Positions 1 through 7,922 are shown, counted from the stretch's first letter. The stretch is DNA of 64,000 nt from Micromonospora chokoriensis (GCF_000718555.1 NZ_JOAN01000001.1:620001-684000); one strand, 5' to 3'. The notes: generated by a model from the letters alone, not told the origin. Numbers and translations: made by a program.

Positions 1-416
1 TCAGCAAAGTGGACCGTGGTCGAGGCGACCGCCTCCGCGCGCCGCCCGGCAGCAACATCAACAAGGCAGTGCCCGCTGTGCAGAACACCGCTGCGACCCC
101 GCATCCGCAGCCAACGCCGGGTCGCATCGGCCGCATCCGCCGGCTTGCCGAGGATCTCCCCGTCGAAGGCGAGCACCGAGTCGCACCCGATCACCAACGT
201 CCGCTGATCGGTGCCAGGGCTCAGCCGGGTCACCACCGCCTGCGCCTTCAGTCGAGCCAACTCCAGGCACAACTCCTCGGCCCGCTCGGTCACCACCAGG
301 GACTCGTCCACCCCACTGACCAGCACATCCGGCTCCACACCAGCAGCCTGGAGCAACTTACGGCGGGCCGGGCTGGCCGAAGCGAGCACGAGGCGGAGCG
401 GCAAAGTTTCAGACAC
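1..416 (-). CDS. maf: Maf nucleoside triphosphate pyrophosphatase (N-terminal part)
   Basis: Cut by the left edge of the window, so only about 138 N-terminal residues are visible. Maf proteins hydrolyse non-canonical or modified nucleoside triphosphates and are linked to septum-formation control. The start reads VSETLPLRLVLASASPARRK, and LASASPARRKLL is the hallmark substrate-binding motif. Further on come GCDSVLAFDGEILGKP (conserved acidic/Lys segment) and SGHCLVD. The start is the GTG at 414-416. A TAACGT hexamer 7 bases upstream suggests a leaderless transcript. In many actinomycetes maf sits directly after accD-accE; here accE is 3.3 kb away across a secretion-like operon. Confidence 0.93.
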   Translation of the reverse strand, partial: MSETLPLRLVLASASPARRKLLQAAGVEPDVLVSGVDESLVVTERAEELCLELARLKAQAVVTRLSPGTDQRTLVIGCDSVLAFDGEILGKPADAADATRRWLRMRGRSGVLHSGHCLVDVAAGRRAEAVASTTVHFA

Positions 417-500
417 GAGCCCGACGTTACCGCCTAGCGCCGGACCATCAGACTCGTCGGTGGCACGACCGGCCGTACAGATCGCCAGCCGCCGGACTGC

Positions 501-551
501 GTCCTTGGTGCACTCGCGTCCTTGGTGCACTCGTGTTTCTTGATCCACTCG
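501..551. repeat. Tandem 17-bp direct repeats upstream of maf
   Basis: GTCCTTGGTGCACTCGC (501-517) is followed immediately by GTCCTTGGTGCACTCGT (518-534) and a diverged third unit beginning GTTTCTTGATCCACTCGC (535-552). They lie upstream of maf and run into the 77-bp palindromic element. No gene is seen between 417 and 633. Confidence 0.75.
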
Positions 552-617
552 CGTTCAAGGAAACCGGGGTATCCCGCAGTCCCGGACACCCCGACATCAT
601 GAAAACCGAGTCGATCA
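541..617. repeat. 77-bp palindromic intergenic repeat, copy 1
   Basis: It begins TGATCCACTCGCGTTCA and ends TGAAAACCGAGTCGATCA, whose reverse complement is TGATCGACTCGGTTTTCA, so the ends form an imperfect inverted repeat. A second element of exactly the same length lies at 60581-60657 and matches at 58 of 77 positions; the last 18 bases are identical. This copy sits between the start of maf and the end of the mycosin gene. Confidence 0.75.
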
Positions 618-633
618 CCGTCCCGATGATCGA

Positions 634-1791
634 TCAGCGACTGATCCTCGGCGGCGGATCATCGCCACGCCGACGGCGCCGCGCTATCACCGCCCACCCG
701 ACCCCGACAGCCACGATCACCCCAAGGGTGGCCAGGCCACGTACGGTCGCGCCATCGCTATCGCCACCCGGCTGAGCGCCGGCCGTCGTGGTTGGGCCAG
801 CACCGGCCGGCGCGCTAACCGATTCAAACCCCAGCGGCGGTACGTCTGCCGTTAGCGCTGCCACAAGATCGATGACCCCATAGCCGTACTCGTCGTCGCG
901 TCCAGGAGGGCCCTTGTCGATAGCGGTTGCGGTTAGCCGATGCGCCACCTCCCGAGCCGGCAGGTATGGGTACTTGGACCTGATCAGTGCAGCCGCGCCC
1001 GCCACAATCGCCGTCGCGCTCGACGTCCCAGTCCCCTTTGAGTACTTTCCGCCATAGCTGGTGCTGTATATGTCGACCGCAGGGGCGACAACATCGATCT
1101 TCGGCCCGGTAACCGAGATGGCAGCGTGTTGTCCAGCGCGATCGACACCCCCAACCGCGATAACACCCTCTTCGCTGGCCGGATATCCAACGGTTTGATC
1201 TCGGGGTAGATTGCCAGCGCCGGCCACAATCACAATATTTGCGTCGAGGGCGCCTCGGATCGCTTGACGCAGTCTTGAGCTGCTCCCGCCGACAGAAGAA
1301 ATGCTTATTATGTCTGCGCCGTTCGCGATCGCATACTCGATACCTCGCGCCAAGTCGTCAGGCTCGCCCTTCCCGTTTGGCAGCGAATCGTAGATTGGCA
1401 AGATTTTTGCTTCGGGCGCTATTCCTAGAGCCCCCAATCTTCCGCCTTGGCCGTGGGCCGCGATAAGGCCAGCCATTGATGTGCCGTGACTGTCCAAATC
1501 TTTCCTGCCGTCACCGCTTCCGCCAGGAATGGCATCCATTCCCGGGAGCAGATTATTGCGGAGGTCGGGGTGTGGATCTACCCCCGTGTCTGGTACGACG
1601 ACGACGACGCCGTTGCCGCGGCTTATGGATTGAGCCTTGGGTGTATTCAAAAAATCGAGGTGCCATTGCTCTTGTCGAATTAGGGCGGAGGCGCCTGCTA
1701 GGGGGCTTGGAGGTGTAGGCGCTGCTGCCGGTACTGATAGTGCGAGTAGCGCGTAGGATGCTATGAATGGCCCACGGAGTCCCATGCTCAA
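634..1791 (-). CDS. Type VII secretion mycosin-like subtilisin protease (MycP)
   Basis: A 385-residue S8-family serine protease. The catalytic triad is intact: Asp68 in VVPDTGVD, His102 in SHGTSMAG, Ser257 in GTGTSSATA, with oxyanion Asn194. A hydrophobic signal segment covers residues 8-24 and a C-terminal membrane helix covers about 350-368, followed by an RRRRRG stop-transfer run. This signal-protease-anchor plan is typical of mycosins, which sit on the outer face of the membrane with ESX machinery. The start is TTG, overlapping the upstream gene's stop as TTGA; an ATG two codons later is an alternative. Base composition is visibly less GC-rich than in neighbouring housekeeping genes. No EccB, EccC, EccD or EccE gene is in the window. 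Confidence 0.88.
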   Translation of the reverse strand: MSMGLRGPFIASYALLALSVPAAAPTPPSPLAGASALIRQEQWHLDFLNTPKAQSISRGNGVVVVVPDTGVDPHPDLRNNLLPGMDAIPGGSGDGRKDLDSHGTSMAGLIAAHGQGGRLGALGIAPEAKILPIYDSLPNGKGEPDDLARGIEYAIANGADIISISSVGGSSSRLRQAIRGALDANIVIVAGAGNLPRDQTVGYPASEEGVIAVGGVDRAGQHAAISVTGPKIDVVAPAVDIYSTSYGGKYSKGTGTSSATAIVAGAAALIRSKYPYLPAREVAHRLTATAIDKGPPGRDDEYGYGVIDLVAALTADVPPLGFESVSAPAGAGPTTTAGAQPGGDSDGATVRGLATLGVIVAVGVGWAVIARRRRRGDDPPPRISR

Positions 1792-3161
1792 CGGTTAAAG
1801 CCAATGGCTGGGCCGGGGTCGATTGGGCCTTGCTCGTTGCCGGGACGGACGATCGGGTTCACCCCTTGGTCAGTCTCCCACGGATTGTCTGGATCCCACC
1901 GGGGACTGGTGTCCGCGTCGAATTGCTGTTGTCGTTGCCGCCCGGGTGGCGGCCCAATCCCCGAACTGCCGCCGAGTGGAGGCGCGCCGCCGATCGGTGT
2001 GGGACTGCCGTAGGTTGAGGTAGGTGTTCGGCCGCTGCCGGGACGAGAACCGGCGCCTCCGGTGGGTCCGGTGCCGGCGCCGCCACCTCCAATAACTCCG
2101 CCAATTGGGTTGACCTTGCGGGGCTGGGCCGCGTTCGGTCCTAGCGGACTGACGCCCCCACCGGGCATGCCGCCAATTACTCCACTTGGAGGACTTGGGC
2201 GTATCGGCAGAGAGGGGGGCGGGGATTGAGGCCGACCAAGACTGCTACCTGACGCTTGTCCGCCCGAACTTGGTGCCCTTGGCAGGCGAGGTGAGATCGG
2301 TGTGCTGGCTGGCGGGAAGCCCGGCCCTGGATTGGTAGCCGCAACCGGCGGCGGTGAGCCCCCTGTGTTTACAGTTGCGGGGTTGGTTATTAGCCCAGTT
2401 CCCGCGCTTCCCAGCACTGGACCGACCCCTTGTGCTTGCGGAACTGGCGCAGGGTTAACCGGTGCTGAAATTCGGGCGGTAGCACCGCTTCCGTCTGTGG
2501 GAATCGGCATCGGAATAATCGGTGGGATGATCGGTGCCACGGATGTAGCGGTTATTGCATCGGGATCTCCAGACTGAATCGGAGACCGCGCCACGGGTGG
2601 TGGTTTTTGGAGGGTTGCTTGGGCTTGTTGGAGTTCGCCGCTCAAGTTGAACATCATGGACCGGGCCTGCGCGTTCAGCCGTTCCAGATCCCCATCAGTA
2701 ACAGGCGACTCGGTGACCCGGTTGCCCATCACCGCTTTCGGGTCGGCGGCCATCGAGTCGTACGCCTGCTTTTGCTGGAGCTTGGTCGCGTACTCGTCAT
2801 GGACCTTGCGGAGTGCGGCGCGGGTGGTGCCGATGGCCTGGGTTGCGGCGGAGAGCGCGGTGTAGTTCGCGGCGGCGGCGTCGTAGGTGCGCTGCACCTT
2901 GTCGATCAGGTCGTCGAGTTGGGCGAGGTACGTGCCGGAGGCGGCGCTGGTTTCGGGGGGCCATGCTGCGGCGAGCCCGCGCCGGTATTCGTGTAGGCGG
3001 CCGAGGTGGGTTTGCGCCAGGTCACAGACCTTGCGCCAGCCGGCGACCTGCTTCCAGTGGTTGGCGGTGTCGTGGTCCTGTAGGCAGGCCCACATGCTGT
3101 TGACGTCCATGAGTTGCCAGTCGGTGAGGCCGGAGGTGCGGCCGGTGCCCCGTTCGATCAC
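1788..3161 (-). CDS. WXG/PPE-like protein with Pro/Gly-rich region, putative type VII substrate
   Basis: A 457-residue protein. Residues 1-190 are predicted helical with a WXG-protein flavour (TDWQLMDVNSMW, then long Ala/Gln-rich helices). Residues 195-410 are low-complexity Pro, Gly and Ser. The last 45 residues carry DPDNPWETDQGVNPIVRPG and end DPGPAIGFNR, a Trp/Asp/Pro tail that I recall from actinobacterial proteins encoded beside mycosins. There is no classical signal peptide, so export, if it occurs, would be by a type VII route. The GTG start overlaps the preceding stop (GTGA), and its own stop overlaps the mycosin start, so the three genes look translationally coupled. Substrate status is inferred from context. 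Confidence 0.72.
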   Translation of the reverse strand: MIERGTGRTSGLTDWQLMDVNSMWACLQDHDTANHWKQVAGWRKVCDLAQTHLGRLHEYRRGLAAAWPPETSAASGTYLAQLDDLIDKVQRTYDAAAANYTALSAATQAIGTTRAALRKVHDEYATKLQQKQAYDSMAADPKAVMGNRVTESPVTDGDLERLNAQARSMMFNLSGELQQAQATLQKPPPVARSPIQSGDPDAITATSVAPIIPPIIPMPIPTDGSGATARISAPVNPAPVPQAQGVGPVLGSAGTGLITNPATVNTGGSPPPVAATNPGPGFPPASTPISPRLPRAPSSGGQASGSSLGRPQSPPPSLPIRPSPPSGVIGGMPGGGVSPLGPNAAQPRKVNPIGGVIGGGGAGTGPTGGAGSRPGSGRTPTSTYGSPTPIGGAPPLGGSSGIGPPPGRQRQQQFDADTSPRWDPDNPWETDQGVNPIVRPGNEQGPIDPGPAIGFNR

Positions 3162-3616
3162 GGCAGCATCACCGGCCCTTCGGCGTCAGGGCTGGTTGGG
3201 TCGTTCAGTGTCGGCGTCGGGCCGCCGGGCAGCATGTTCAACGGGTTGGCGAGGGCCTGTTGTACGTCCACCACTCGGGCGGCGGTGAAGGCATCGCTGT
3301 CGGCGTAGTGGGTGGCGACCTGGCCAGCGGCGGCGGCCAGGTGGCCGGTGGTGCCCCGGACGGCGTACACCATGTCGGCGGTCGCCTGCTGCGTCTCGTG
3401 GTGCGCGTGCAGGAACGTGACCAGCTCGACGAAGGCATCACACGGATTGGGCAGCTTGGCCGACATGTCTTCGGCGATGTACGAGAGGTGCGGCGCGTAG
3501 TTGCTCTCGACCTCGGCGGCGAGCCGGTCGGCGAACTCTCGGAGCTGGCTGATGTCGGCTTCGATGCCGCCGTAACCGCGCAGCCAGGGCGCTGGCCGGT
3601 TCTCTTCGGGGATCAT
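3158..3616 (-). CDS. Small helical WXG100/EspC-like protein
   Basis: 152 residues, first gene of the type VII-like operon. The sequence is almost entirely helical and Ala-rich (residues 18-125), with no signal peptide or membrane segment, and resembles ESX-associated EspC-like proteins of about 100-150 residues. The C-terminus is Pro-rich. The ATG at 3614-3616 has GGGAGG 5-6 bases upstream, the clearest ribosome site of the operon. Its stop overlaps the next GTG. A role as secreted partner of the downstream protein is inferred from size, fold and position only. Confidence 0.7.
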   Translation of the reverse strand: MIPEENRPAPWLRGYGGIEADISQLREFADRLAAEVESNYAPHLSYIAEDMSAKLPNPCDAFVELVTFLHAHHETQQATADMVYAVRGTTGHLAAAAGQVATHYADSDAFTAARVVDVQQALANPLNMLPGGPTPTLNDPTSPDAEGPVMLP

Positions 3617-3705
3617 GAATCCTCCCTACCCGTAACGGCATCGTTTCCCTGAGTGAGCGTAACGGCTGCACGTTCCCCTGACAGCCCCCGCGTGGGCGGG
3701 TCGGG

Positions 3706-3903
3706 TCAGCGAGGCAGGCCGGCGGTGCGCCAGCCGCTGGAGCTGCCCGGTCGACCGCTGCGCACCCAGGCGGAAGCGGTCGTCGCCGCAGCGGGGGCGG
3801 CGGCTGGGCGGGACCGGACAACGATCGCCCCCACCAGAGCGGCCAACTCCTCGGCGGTGGGCACGCCGCGCACGACCCGGAACAGCGGCTCTTCGGCAGA
3901 CAT
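3706..3903 (-). CDS. accE: Acyl-CoA carboxylase epsilon subunit
   Basis: A 65-residue protein opening MSAEEPLFRVVRGVPTAEEL, then LAALVGAIVVRSRPA, the usual signature of the short actinobacterial epsilon subunits that stabilise acetyl/propionyl-CoA carboxylase. The rest is Ala/Ser/Gly-rich and ends in a variable tail. TACCCT lies 6 bases before the ATG, so the mRNA may be leaderless. The beta subunit (accD) is on the same strand 7.2 kb upstream, and maf is downstream past a secretion operon. In relatives these three are often contiguous, so the carboxylase cluster looks interrupted twice here. Confidence 0.85.
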   Translation of the reverse strand: MSAEEPLFRVVRGVPTAEELAALVGAIVVRSRPAAAPAAATTASAWVRSGRPGSSSGWRTAGLPR

Positions 3904-3993
3904 GCCGCCAGGGTACGCGGCCGGAAGTTACGGGAAACGCACAGTGGCGTGCCGGCGGTGTGAGCGTCGGACGGTCCGGGTACCGTCTCACCG
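3904..3993. promoter_or_regulatory. Divergent promoter region of accE and the kinase gene
   Basis: Two outward-facing -10-like hexamers are visible. Towards the kinase, TACCGT ends 7 bases before its ATG; towards accE (reverse strand), TACCCT ends 6 bases before its ATG. Neither gene has a GGAGG site, so both are candidates for leaderless transcription. Confidence 0.5.
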
Positions 3994-6021
3994 ATGTCGA
4001 ACGCGCTTCCCCAACTTGTCGCTGACCGATACCGGCTCCTGTCGCCGCTCGGCCAGGGCGGCATGGGTCGGGTGTGGAAGGCGCGCGACGAGGTGCTGCA
4101 CCGCGACGTCGCCATCAAGGAGTTGGTGCCGCCGCCCGGCCTCACCGACGAGGAGCGCCGCGAGATGCGTGAGCGCTCGCTGCGGGAGGCGCGGGCCATC
4201 GCCCGGCTCAACAACGCCAACGTCGTCCGCATCTTCGACGTGCTGCGCACCGACGGCGATCCGTGGATCGTGATGGAGTACGTGGCGTCGAAGTCGTTGC
4301 AGGACACTCTCGCCGAGGATGGCCCGGTTTCGGTGGCCCGCACGGTGGAGATCGGCCTCGGCGTGCTGGGTGCGCTGAGCGCCGCGCACAAGGCCGGTGT
4401 CATGCACCGCGACGTCAAGCCGGGCAACGTGTTGCTCGGCGAGGACGGCCGGGTGGTGCTGACCGATTTCGGTCTCGCCACGATCCCGGGTGACCCCAAC
4501 GTGACCCGCACCGGCATGGTGCTCGGCTCACCCGCGTACATCTCCCCGGAGCGTGCCCGGGACGGCACCGCCGGTCCGGAGGCCGACCTGTGGTCGCTGG
4601 GTGCGACGCTCTACGCGGCGGTCGAGGGCAAGTCGCCGTACGCCCGGCCGTCGGCGATCGGCACTCTGGCCGCGTTGGCCACCGAGCCGATTCCGCCGCC
4701 GAAGAACGCCGGCCCGCTCAAGGCCGTGCTCAACGGGCTGCTGCGCAAGGACCCGAGCGAGCGGATCACCGCCGAGGTGGCGGAGCGCTTGCTGCGCCGC
4801 GCCGCGGGCAAGCGGTCGCGTGGGATCTCACTGCTTGATGGCGTACGTCGGCCTGGGCCGAACGGTCCGCGCGAGCCGCGCGTGCCGGTGGTGCCAGCCC
4901 CGCGACCGGCCGAGAGTGTCGACCGGCCGGTGTCGCCGCCACCGGCCGCCGCCGCGGCTTCCGCTGCCGCCACGACTTCTGCCGCCGATGCCACGCCGAC
5001 GGCCATCGTCTCCTCCGGTTCGGCTGCCGAGCCGACCGCAGCGGCGCCGGCCGAGCCGACCGCCACCATCGACCGTCCCTCGCCGCCCGAGGCAGAGCCG
5101 ACCGCGAAGGTCACGACCGCCCCCGACACGAGCAGCGCCGGTACGACGAGCAGCGCCGGTACGACGAACGGCGACGGTACGACGAACGGCGACGGTACGA
5201 CGAACGGCGACGACGAGCCGACGGTCGTCGACGGCCCGCCGGTGGCTCCGGAGCAGCGCAAGCCGACCACGCCGACGTCGCTTATGCCGCCGGTGGGTCC
5301 GTCCGGTCGCGCGCCGGTGCCGCCCTCGGATGGCACGAAGCCGAACAACACCCGACGCAACCTGCTGATCGGGGCCGTAGTCGCCCTGCTGCTGATCGGC
5401 CTCGTGGTGGTCGTGCCGATGCTCACCAAGGGCGACGACAAGACCTCGCAGGCCGACCCGACCGGTGCTGCCACGACCTCGGCACCGGCGCCGACCTCCG
5501 CTGCGGCGGTGCCCCCGCCCACCACGGGCGCCCCGAGTCCGACCCCGTCGGCCACGCCCTCGGTCGACCCGAACGCGCTGCCGGCGGGCTGGAAGCTGCA
5601 CAAGGACCCGGCCGGCTTCGCCCTGCCGATCCCCGATGGTTGGGTGCGCAGCCAACCCGACGGCAGCACTGTCGTCTTCGACCAGTCCAACGGGCCGGGT
5701 GAGTTGCTGGTGCAGTGGACCCCCACGCCGGCGAAGGACGCGGTCAAGGACTGGCAGCAGCAGGAGCCGAACCGTAAGGACTTCGTCAAGAACTATCAGT
5801 ACCTCAGCATCAAGCCATGTGACTTCTGGAAGACCTGCGGGGACTGGGAGTGGCTGGAAACCCGGGACGGGCAGCGGATCCACGTTCGTAACCGTGGGTT
5901 CGTGACGGCCAAGAACCGTGGGTACGCCCTGCGGTGGGAGATCGCCGAGAAGGACTGGCAGGCCAACAAGGCGAACTTCGACCGGATCGCCGCCGGTTTC
6001 GTGCCCGACCGCACGGACTGA
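3994..6021 (+). CDS. Transmembrane Ser/Thr protein kinase (PknB-like)
   Basis: 675 residues. The kinase domain spans about 13-272: glycine loop GQGGMG (20-25), ATP-binding Lys42, catalytic HRDVKPGN (Asp140), DFG (158-160), activation-segment GSPAYISPE. Residues 280-455 form a Pro/Ala/Thr-rich linker with an 18-bp DNA repeat (TNGDGT units). One membrane helix lies at about 456-478 (LLIGAVVALLLIGLVVVV). The extracellular part from about 528 on is a compact domain with Cys pairs near CDFWKTCGDW; it has no PASTA repeats, so the signal sensed is unknown. The adjacent lysozyme gene makes a cell-wall role possible, but this is only context. Confidence 0.93.
   Translation: MSNALPQLVADRYRLLSPLGQGGMGRVWKARDEVLHRDVAIKELVPPPGLTDEERREMRERSLREARAIARLNNANVVRIFDVLRTDGDPWIVMEYVASKSLQDTLAEDGPVSVARTVEIGLGVLGALSAAHKAGVMHRDVKPGNVLLGEDGRVVLTDFGLATIPGDPNVTRTGMVLGSPAYISPERARDGTAGPEADLWSLGATLYAAVEGKSPYARPSAIGTLAALATEPIPPPKNAGPLKAVLNGLLRKDPSERITAEVAERLLRRAAGKRSRGISLLDGVRRPGPNGPREPRVPVVPAPRPAESVDRPVSPPPAAAAASAAATTSAADATPTAIVSSGSAAEPTAAAPAEPTATIDRPSPPEAEPTAKVTTAPDTSSAGTTSSAGTTNGDGTTNGDGTTNGDDEPTVVDGPPVAPEQRKPTTPTSLMPPVGPSGRAPVPPSDGTKPNNTRRNLLIGAVVALLLIGLVVVVPMLTKGDDKTSQADPTGAATTSAPAPTSAAAVPPPTTGAPSPTPSATPSVDPNALPAGWKLHKDPAGFALPIPDGWVRSQPDGSTVVFDQSNGPGELLVQWTPTPAKDAVKDWQQQEPNRKDFVKNYQYLSIKPCDFWKTCGDWEWLETRDGQRIHVRNRGFVTAKNRGYALRWEIAEKDWQANKANFDRIAAGFVPDRTD
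5131..5211 (+). repeat. 18-bp in-frame tandem repeat in the kinase linker
   Basis: Two units of AGCAGCGCCGGTACGACG (5131-5166) are followed by two of AACGGCGACGGTACGACG (5167-5202) and a partial third. They encode SSAGTT/NGDGTT hexapeptides in the juxtamembrane linker. Near-identical DNA copies suggest recent slippage expansion. Confidence 0.9.
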
Positions 6022-6036
6022 AACTTCCTCGCATGA

Positions 6037-6080
6037 CCTTCCGTCGTCCTGGGTAATTGACCTCCGACGACGGAAGGAGG
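6037..6080 (+). promoter_or_regulatory. Hairpin enclosing the ribosome-binding site of the next gene
   Basis: CCTTCCGTCGTC (6037-6048) is perfectly complementary to GACGACGGAAGG (6066-6077), giving a 12-bp stem with a 17-base loop. The 3' arm overlaps the strong GGAAGGAGG ribosome site (6072-6080) of the gene starting at 6087. It could be a terminator for the kinase gene, a translational switch, or both. No T-run follows. Confidence 0.6.
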
Positions 6081-6086
6081 CACGAC

Positions 6087-6314
6087 ATGGGTTACCGACG
6101 GAGGGACACTCGACCCCGGCTGGCACTGTGGATGCTCGTCGCGCTCGGCGACGCGATCCTGCTGCTGGTCAGCGCGGGAGTTTCGGTACTCGTCGCACTG
6201 CTCGGCGTCGTGATCGTTGCCGGTCTTGGCGTGGCTGCCTGGCGGCTGCCACGTAGGGGCGCTCTGGCTCGTGAGGGCGCTGTGGTGCCGGGCCTGGGCC
6301 GGCGGCGGGCTTGA
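6087..6314 (+). CDS. Small two-helix membrane protein, unknown function
   Basis: 75 residues starting at the ATG preceded by GGAAGGAGG with 6-base spacing; an upstream TTG in the same frame lacks such a site. Two adjacent hydrophobic segments (about 11-31 and 33-48) are followed by a basic tail rich in Arg and Gly. No family is recognised. Its ribosome site lies within a stable hairpin, so translation may be conditional or coupled to the kinase gene 65 bases upstream. Confidence 0.6.
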   Translation: MGYRRRDTRPRLALWMLVALGDAILLLVSAGVSVLVALLGVVIVAGLGVAAWRLPRRGALAREGAVVPGLGRRRA

Positions 6315-6397
6315 CCCGTACCCGGTGGTGTGGCGGCAGCCGGACCGATTGTCGACCGTGATGGTGACCGTCGATCCCGCTGCCGCCAACGGCCTGG

Positions 6398-7150
6398 TCA
6401 GGTGTTGTTGGCCAGCGCGATCAGGCGACTGCGGTCGCCGTTCCAGTAGTTGCGGTCCACGTTGCCGCTGATCCCGGAGACAGCGCCGGTGCTGGTGTAC
6501 TGCCAGAAGCTCCACACCGACGCCCCGGCCGGCAGGGCGCCCGGCGTGCTCGACCAGCGGGCCAGCCAGAGCGGGTGGTTCGCCCACGGGCCGGTCCAGC
6601 TGCCGGTGCACTGGTTCCACCAGCTCGTGGTGGTGTAGATGACCGCGTACCGGCCGGTGCGGGAGCGGTAGGTGTTCAGGAAGTCCTGCACCCAGTTGCG
6701 CATGCCTGTCGTGCTGAGCCCGTAGCAGTATCCGCCGCTGTAGGGGTTGGCCTCGATGTCCAGCGCCGCCGGCAGGGTGCGGCTGTCCGCCGACCAGGCG
6801 CCACCGTTGGAGGCCAGGTAGTTGGCCTGGGTGGAGCCGGCGGAGATGTTCGGCCGCGCGAAGTGGTACGCCCCGCGGATCACTCCGGCGTTGTACGCGT
6901 TGACGTAGTTCGCGTTGAAGTTCGGGTCCTTGTAGCTGGTGCCCTCGGTCGCCTTGATGAAGGCGAACTGGACGCCGGCGTTGCGGACGCTGGTCCAGTT
7001 GATGGTGCCCTGGTAGCGGGAGACGTCGACGCCGGGTGTGGTGGCCGCAGCCGCCGGTCCGGCGGTCGCGACCAGGGCCGCCGCCGCGGTGGCGAGGACG
7101 GTGAGGCCGGCCGCGAGCGCGCGGCGCAGCGATGACGGGGTACGGGCCAT
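6398..7150 (-). CDS. Secreted GH25 lysozyme (N,O-diacetylmuramidase)
   Basis: 250 residues. A signal peptide covers residues 1-35, ending at GPAAAATTPG. The mature part is a single GH25 domain: DVSRYQG near its start (catalytic-site Asp), IKATEGTSY, and ALDIEANPY carrying the acidic catalytic residues, then WQYTSTG near the end. It would cleave the MurNAc-GlcNAc glycan backbone of peptidoglycan outside the cell. There is no separate wall-binding domain. The ATG at 7148-7150 has TTGGAGG 5 bases upstream; further upstream in-frame starts are not supported. A Crp-like palindrome (7199-7212) lies about 50 bases before the start. Confidence 0.95.
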   Translation of the reverse strand: MARTPSSLRRALAAGLTVLATAAAALVATAGPAAAATTPGVDVSRYQGTINWTSVRNAGVQFAFIKATEGTSYKDPNFNANYVNAYNAGVIRGAYHFARPNISAGSTQANYLASNGGAWSADSRTLPAALDIEANPYSGGYCYGLSTTGMRNWVQDFLNTYRSRTGRYAVIYTTTSWWNQCTGSWTGPWANHPLWLARWSSTPGALPAGASVWSFWQYTSTGAVSGISGNVDRNYWNGDRSRLIALANNT

Positions 7151-7198
7151 GAGTGCCTCCAAGGACGTCGCTCTATCGACATTCATCTTTGGAGGTAA

Positions 7199-7212
7199 GT
7201 GCCCTAGATCAC
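7199..7212 (-). promoter_or_regulatory. Crp-like palindrome upstream of the lysozyme gene
   Basis: GTGCCCTAGATCAC has the GTG-N8-CAC form. Read towards the gene it is TTGTGATCTAGGGCACTT, with one full half-site (TGTGA) and one degenerate half-site. Actinobacterial Crp/GlxR proteins bind such sites near cell-wall hydrolase genes, but this core pattern also occurs by chance. Confidence 0.35.
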
Positions 7213-7275
7213 AAGGGTGACTGAGAAAAGCTTCATCGACAGGGCGTGAAAGCCTGCTGGTCGGGGCTGGACGGA

Positions 7276-7821
7276 TCAGCGCAGGGCGGCCGGGTCGAGC
7301 TGCCAGCGGAAGGGCTCGACGACGGTCAGCGTCTCGCCGGGCTTGGCCACCTGGTCCTCGACGTAGTGCTCGCCGTCCAGCCGGAACAGTCGCAACGAGT
7401 GAGCGTCCCCGTCCTGCTCGACCAGGAGATACCACGGGATTCGGGCAATGGCGTAGAGCTGTATCTTGAGCAGGCGATCGGCGGCTGCGTTGCCGGGCGA
7501 GACGACCTCGCCGACGAGCACCACCTCGGCGGCCTCCACCGCGGTGCCCTCGTCGTCGGTGTCCGCGACAACCACGTCGGGGATGACGATCCGATCCACC
7601 CCGAGCCGAACGTTGACCGCTCCGAAGACCGCGAGGTCGCCTGCCGAGCGCTCGACATGGTCGGCCAGCCGACGCGAGACCAATTGGTGGCGCTTGCTCG
7701 GGACCGGGCTCAGAAGCAGGCTCCCGTCGAGCAGTTCGATCCGGTCCGGGGTCTCACCCAGGGCGAAGTAGTCGGCCTCGGTCCAGGGCCCCACGTGGTG
7801 TTCCAACGGCAACGACCTCAT
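7276..7821 (-). CDS. Uma2 family (DUF820) endonuclease-like protein
   Basis: 181 residues. Uma2 proteins have a PD-(D/E)XK nuclease fold and are abundant in actinobacteria and cyanobacteria; most are uncharacterised. Visible family features are [34 protein letters not shown] (putative metal-binding Asp), [15 protein letters not shown] and [13 protein letters not shown]. The ATG at 7819-7821 has AGAGGTGA upstream at suitable spacing; a TTG two codons earlier is possible but less likely. It stands alone, divergent from the membrane peptidase gene. Whether it cuts DNA is not established. Confidence 0.88.
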   Translation of the reverse strand: MRSLPLEHHVGPWTEADYFALGETPDRIELLDGSLLLSPVPSKRHQLVSRRLADHVERSAGDLAVFGAVNVRLGVDRIVIPDVVVADTDDEGTAVEAAEVVLVGEVVSPGNAAADRLLKIQLYAIARIPWYLLVEQDGDAHSLRLFRLDGEHYVEDQVAKPGETLTVVEPFRWQLDPAALR

Positions 7822-7922
7822 CTGCAATCACCTCTGCCTTCATGGCCCACCCGATCCGTCTCGGGCACCACGAGCCGGTGCCTCGGGAGCGACACGGAAC
7901 GCCGCCGGTAGGCTCGCGCCCC

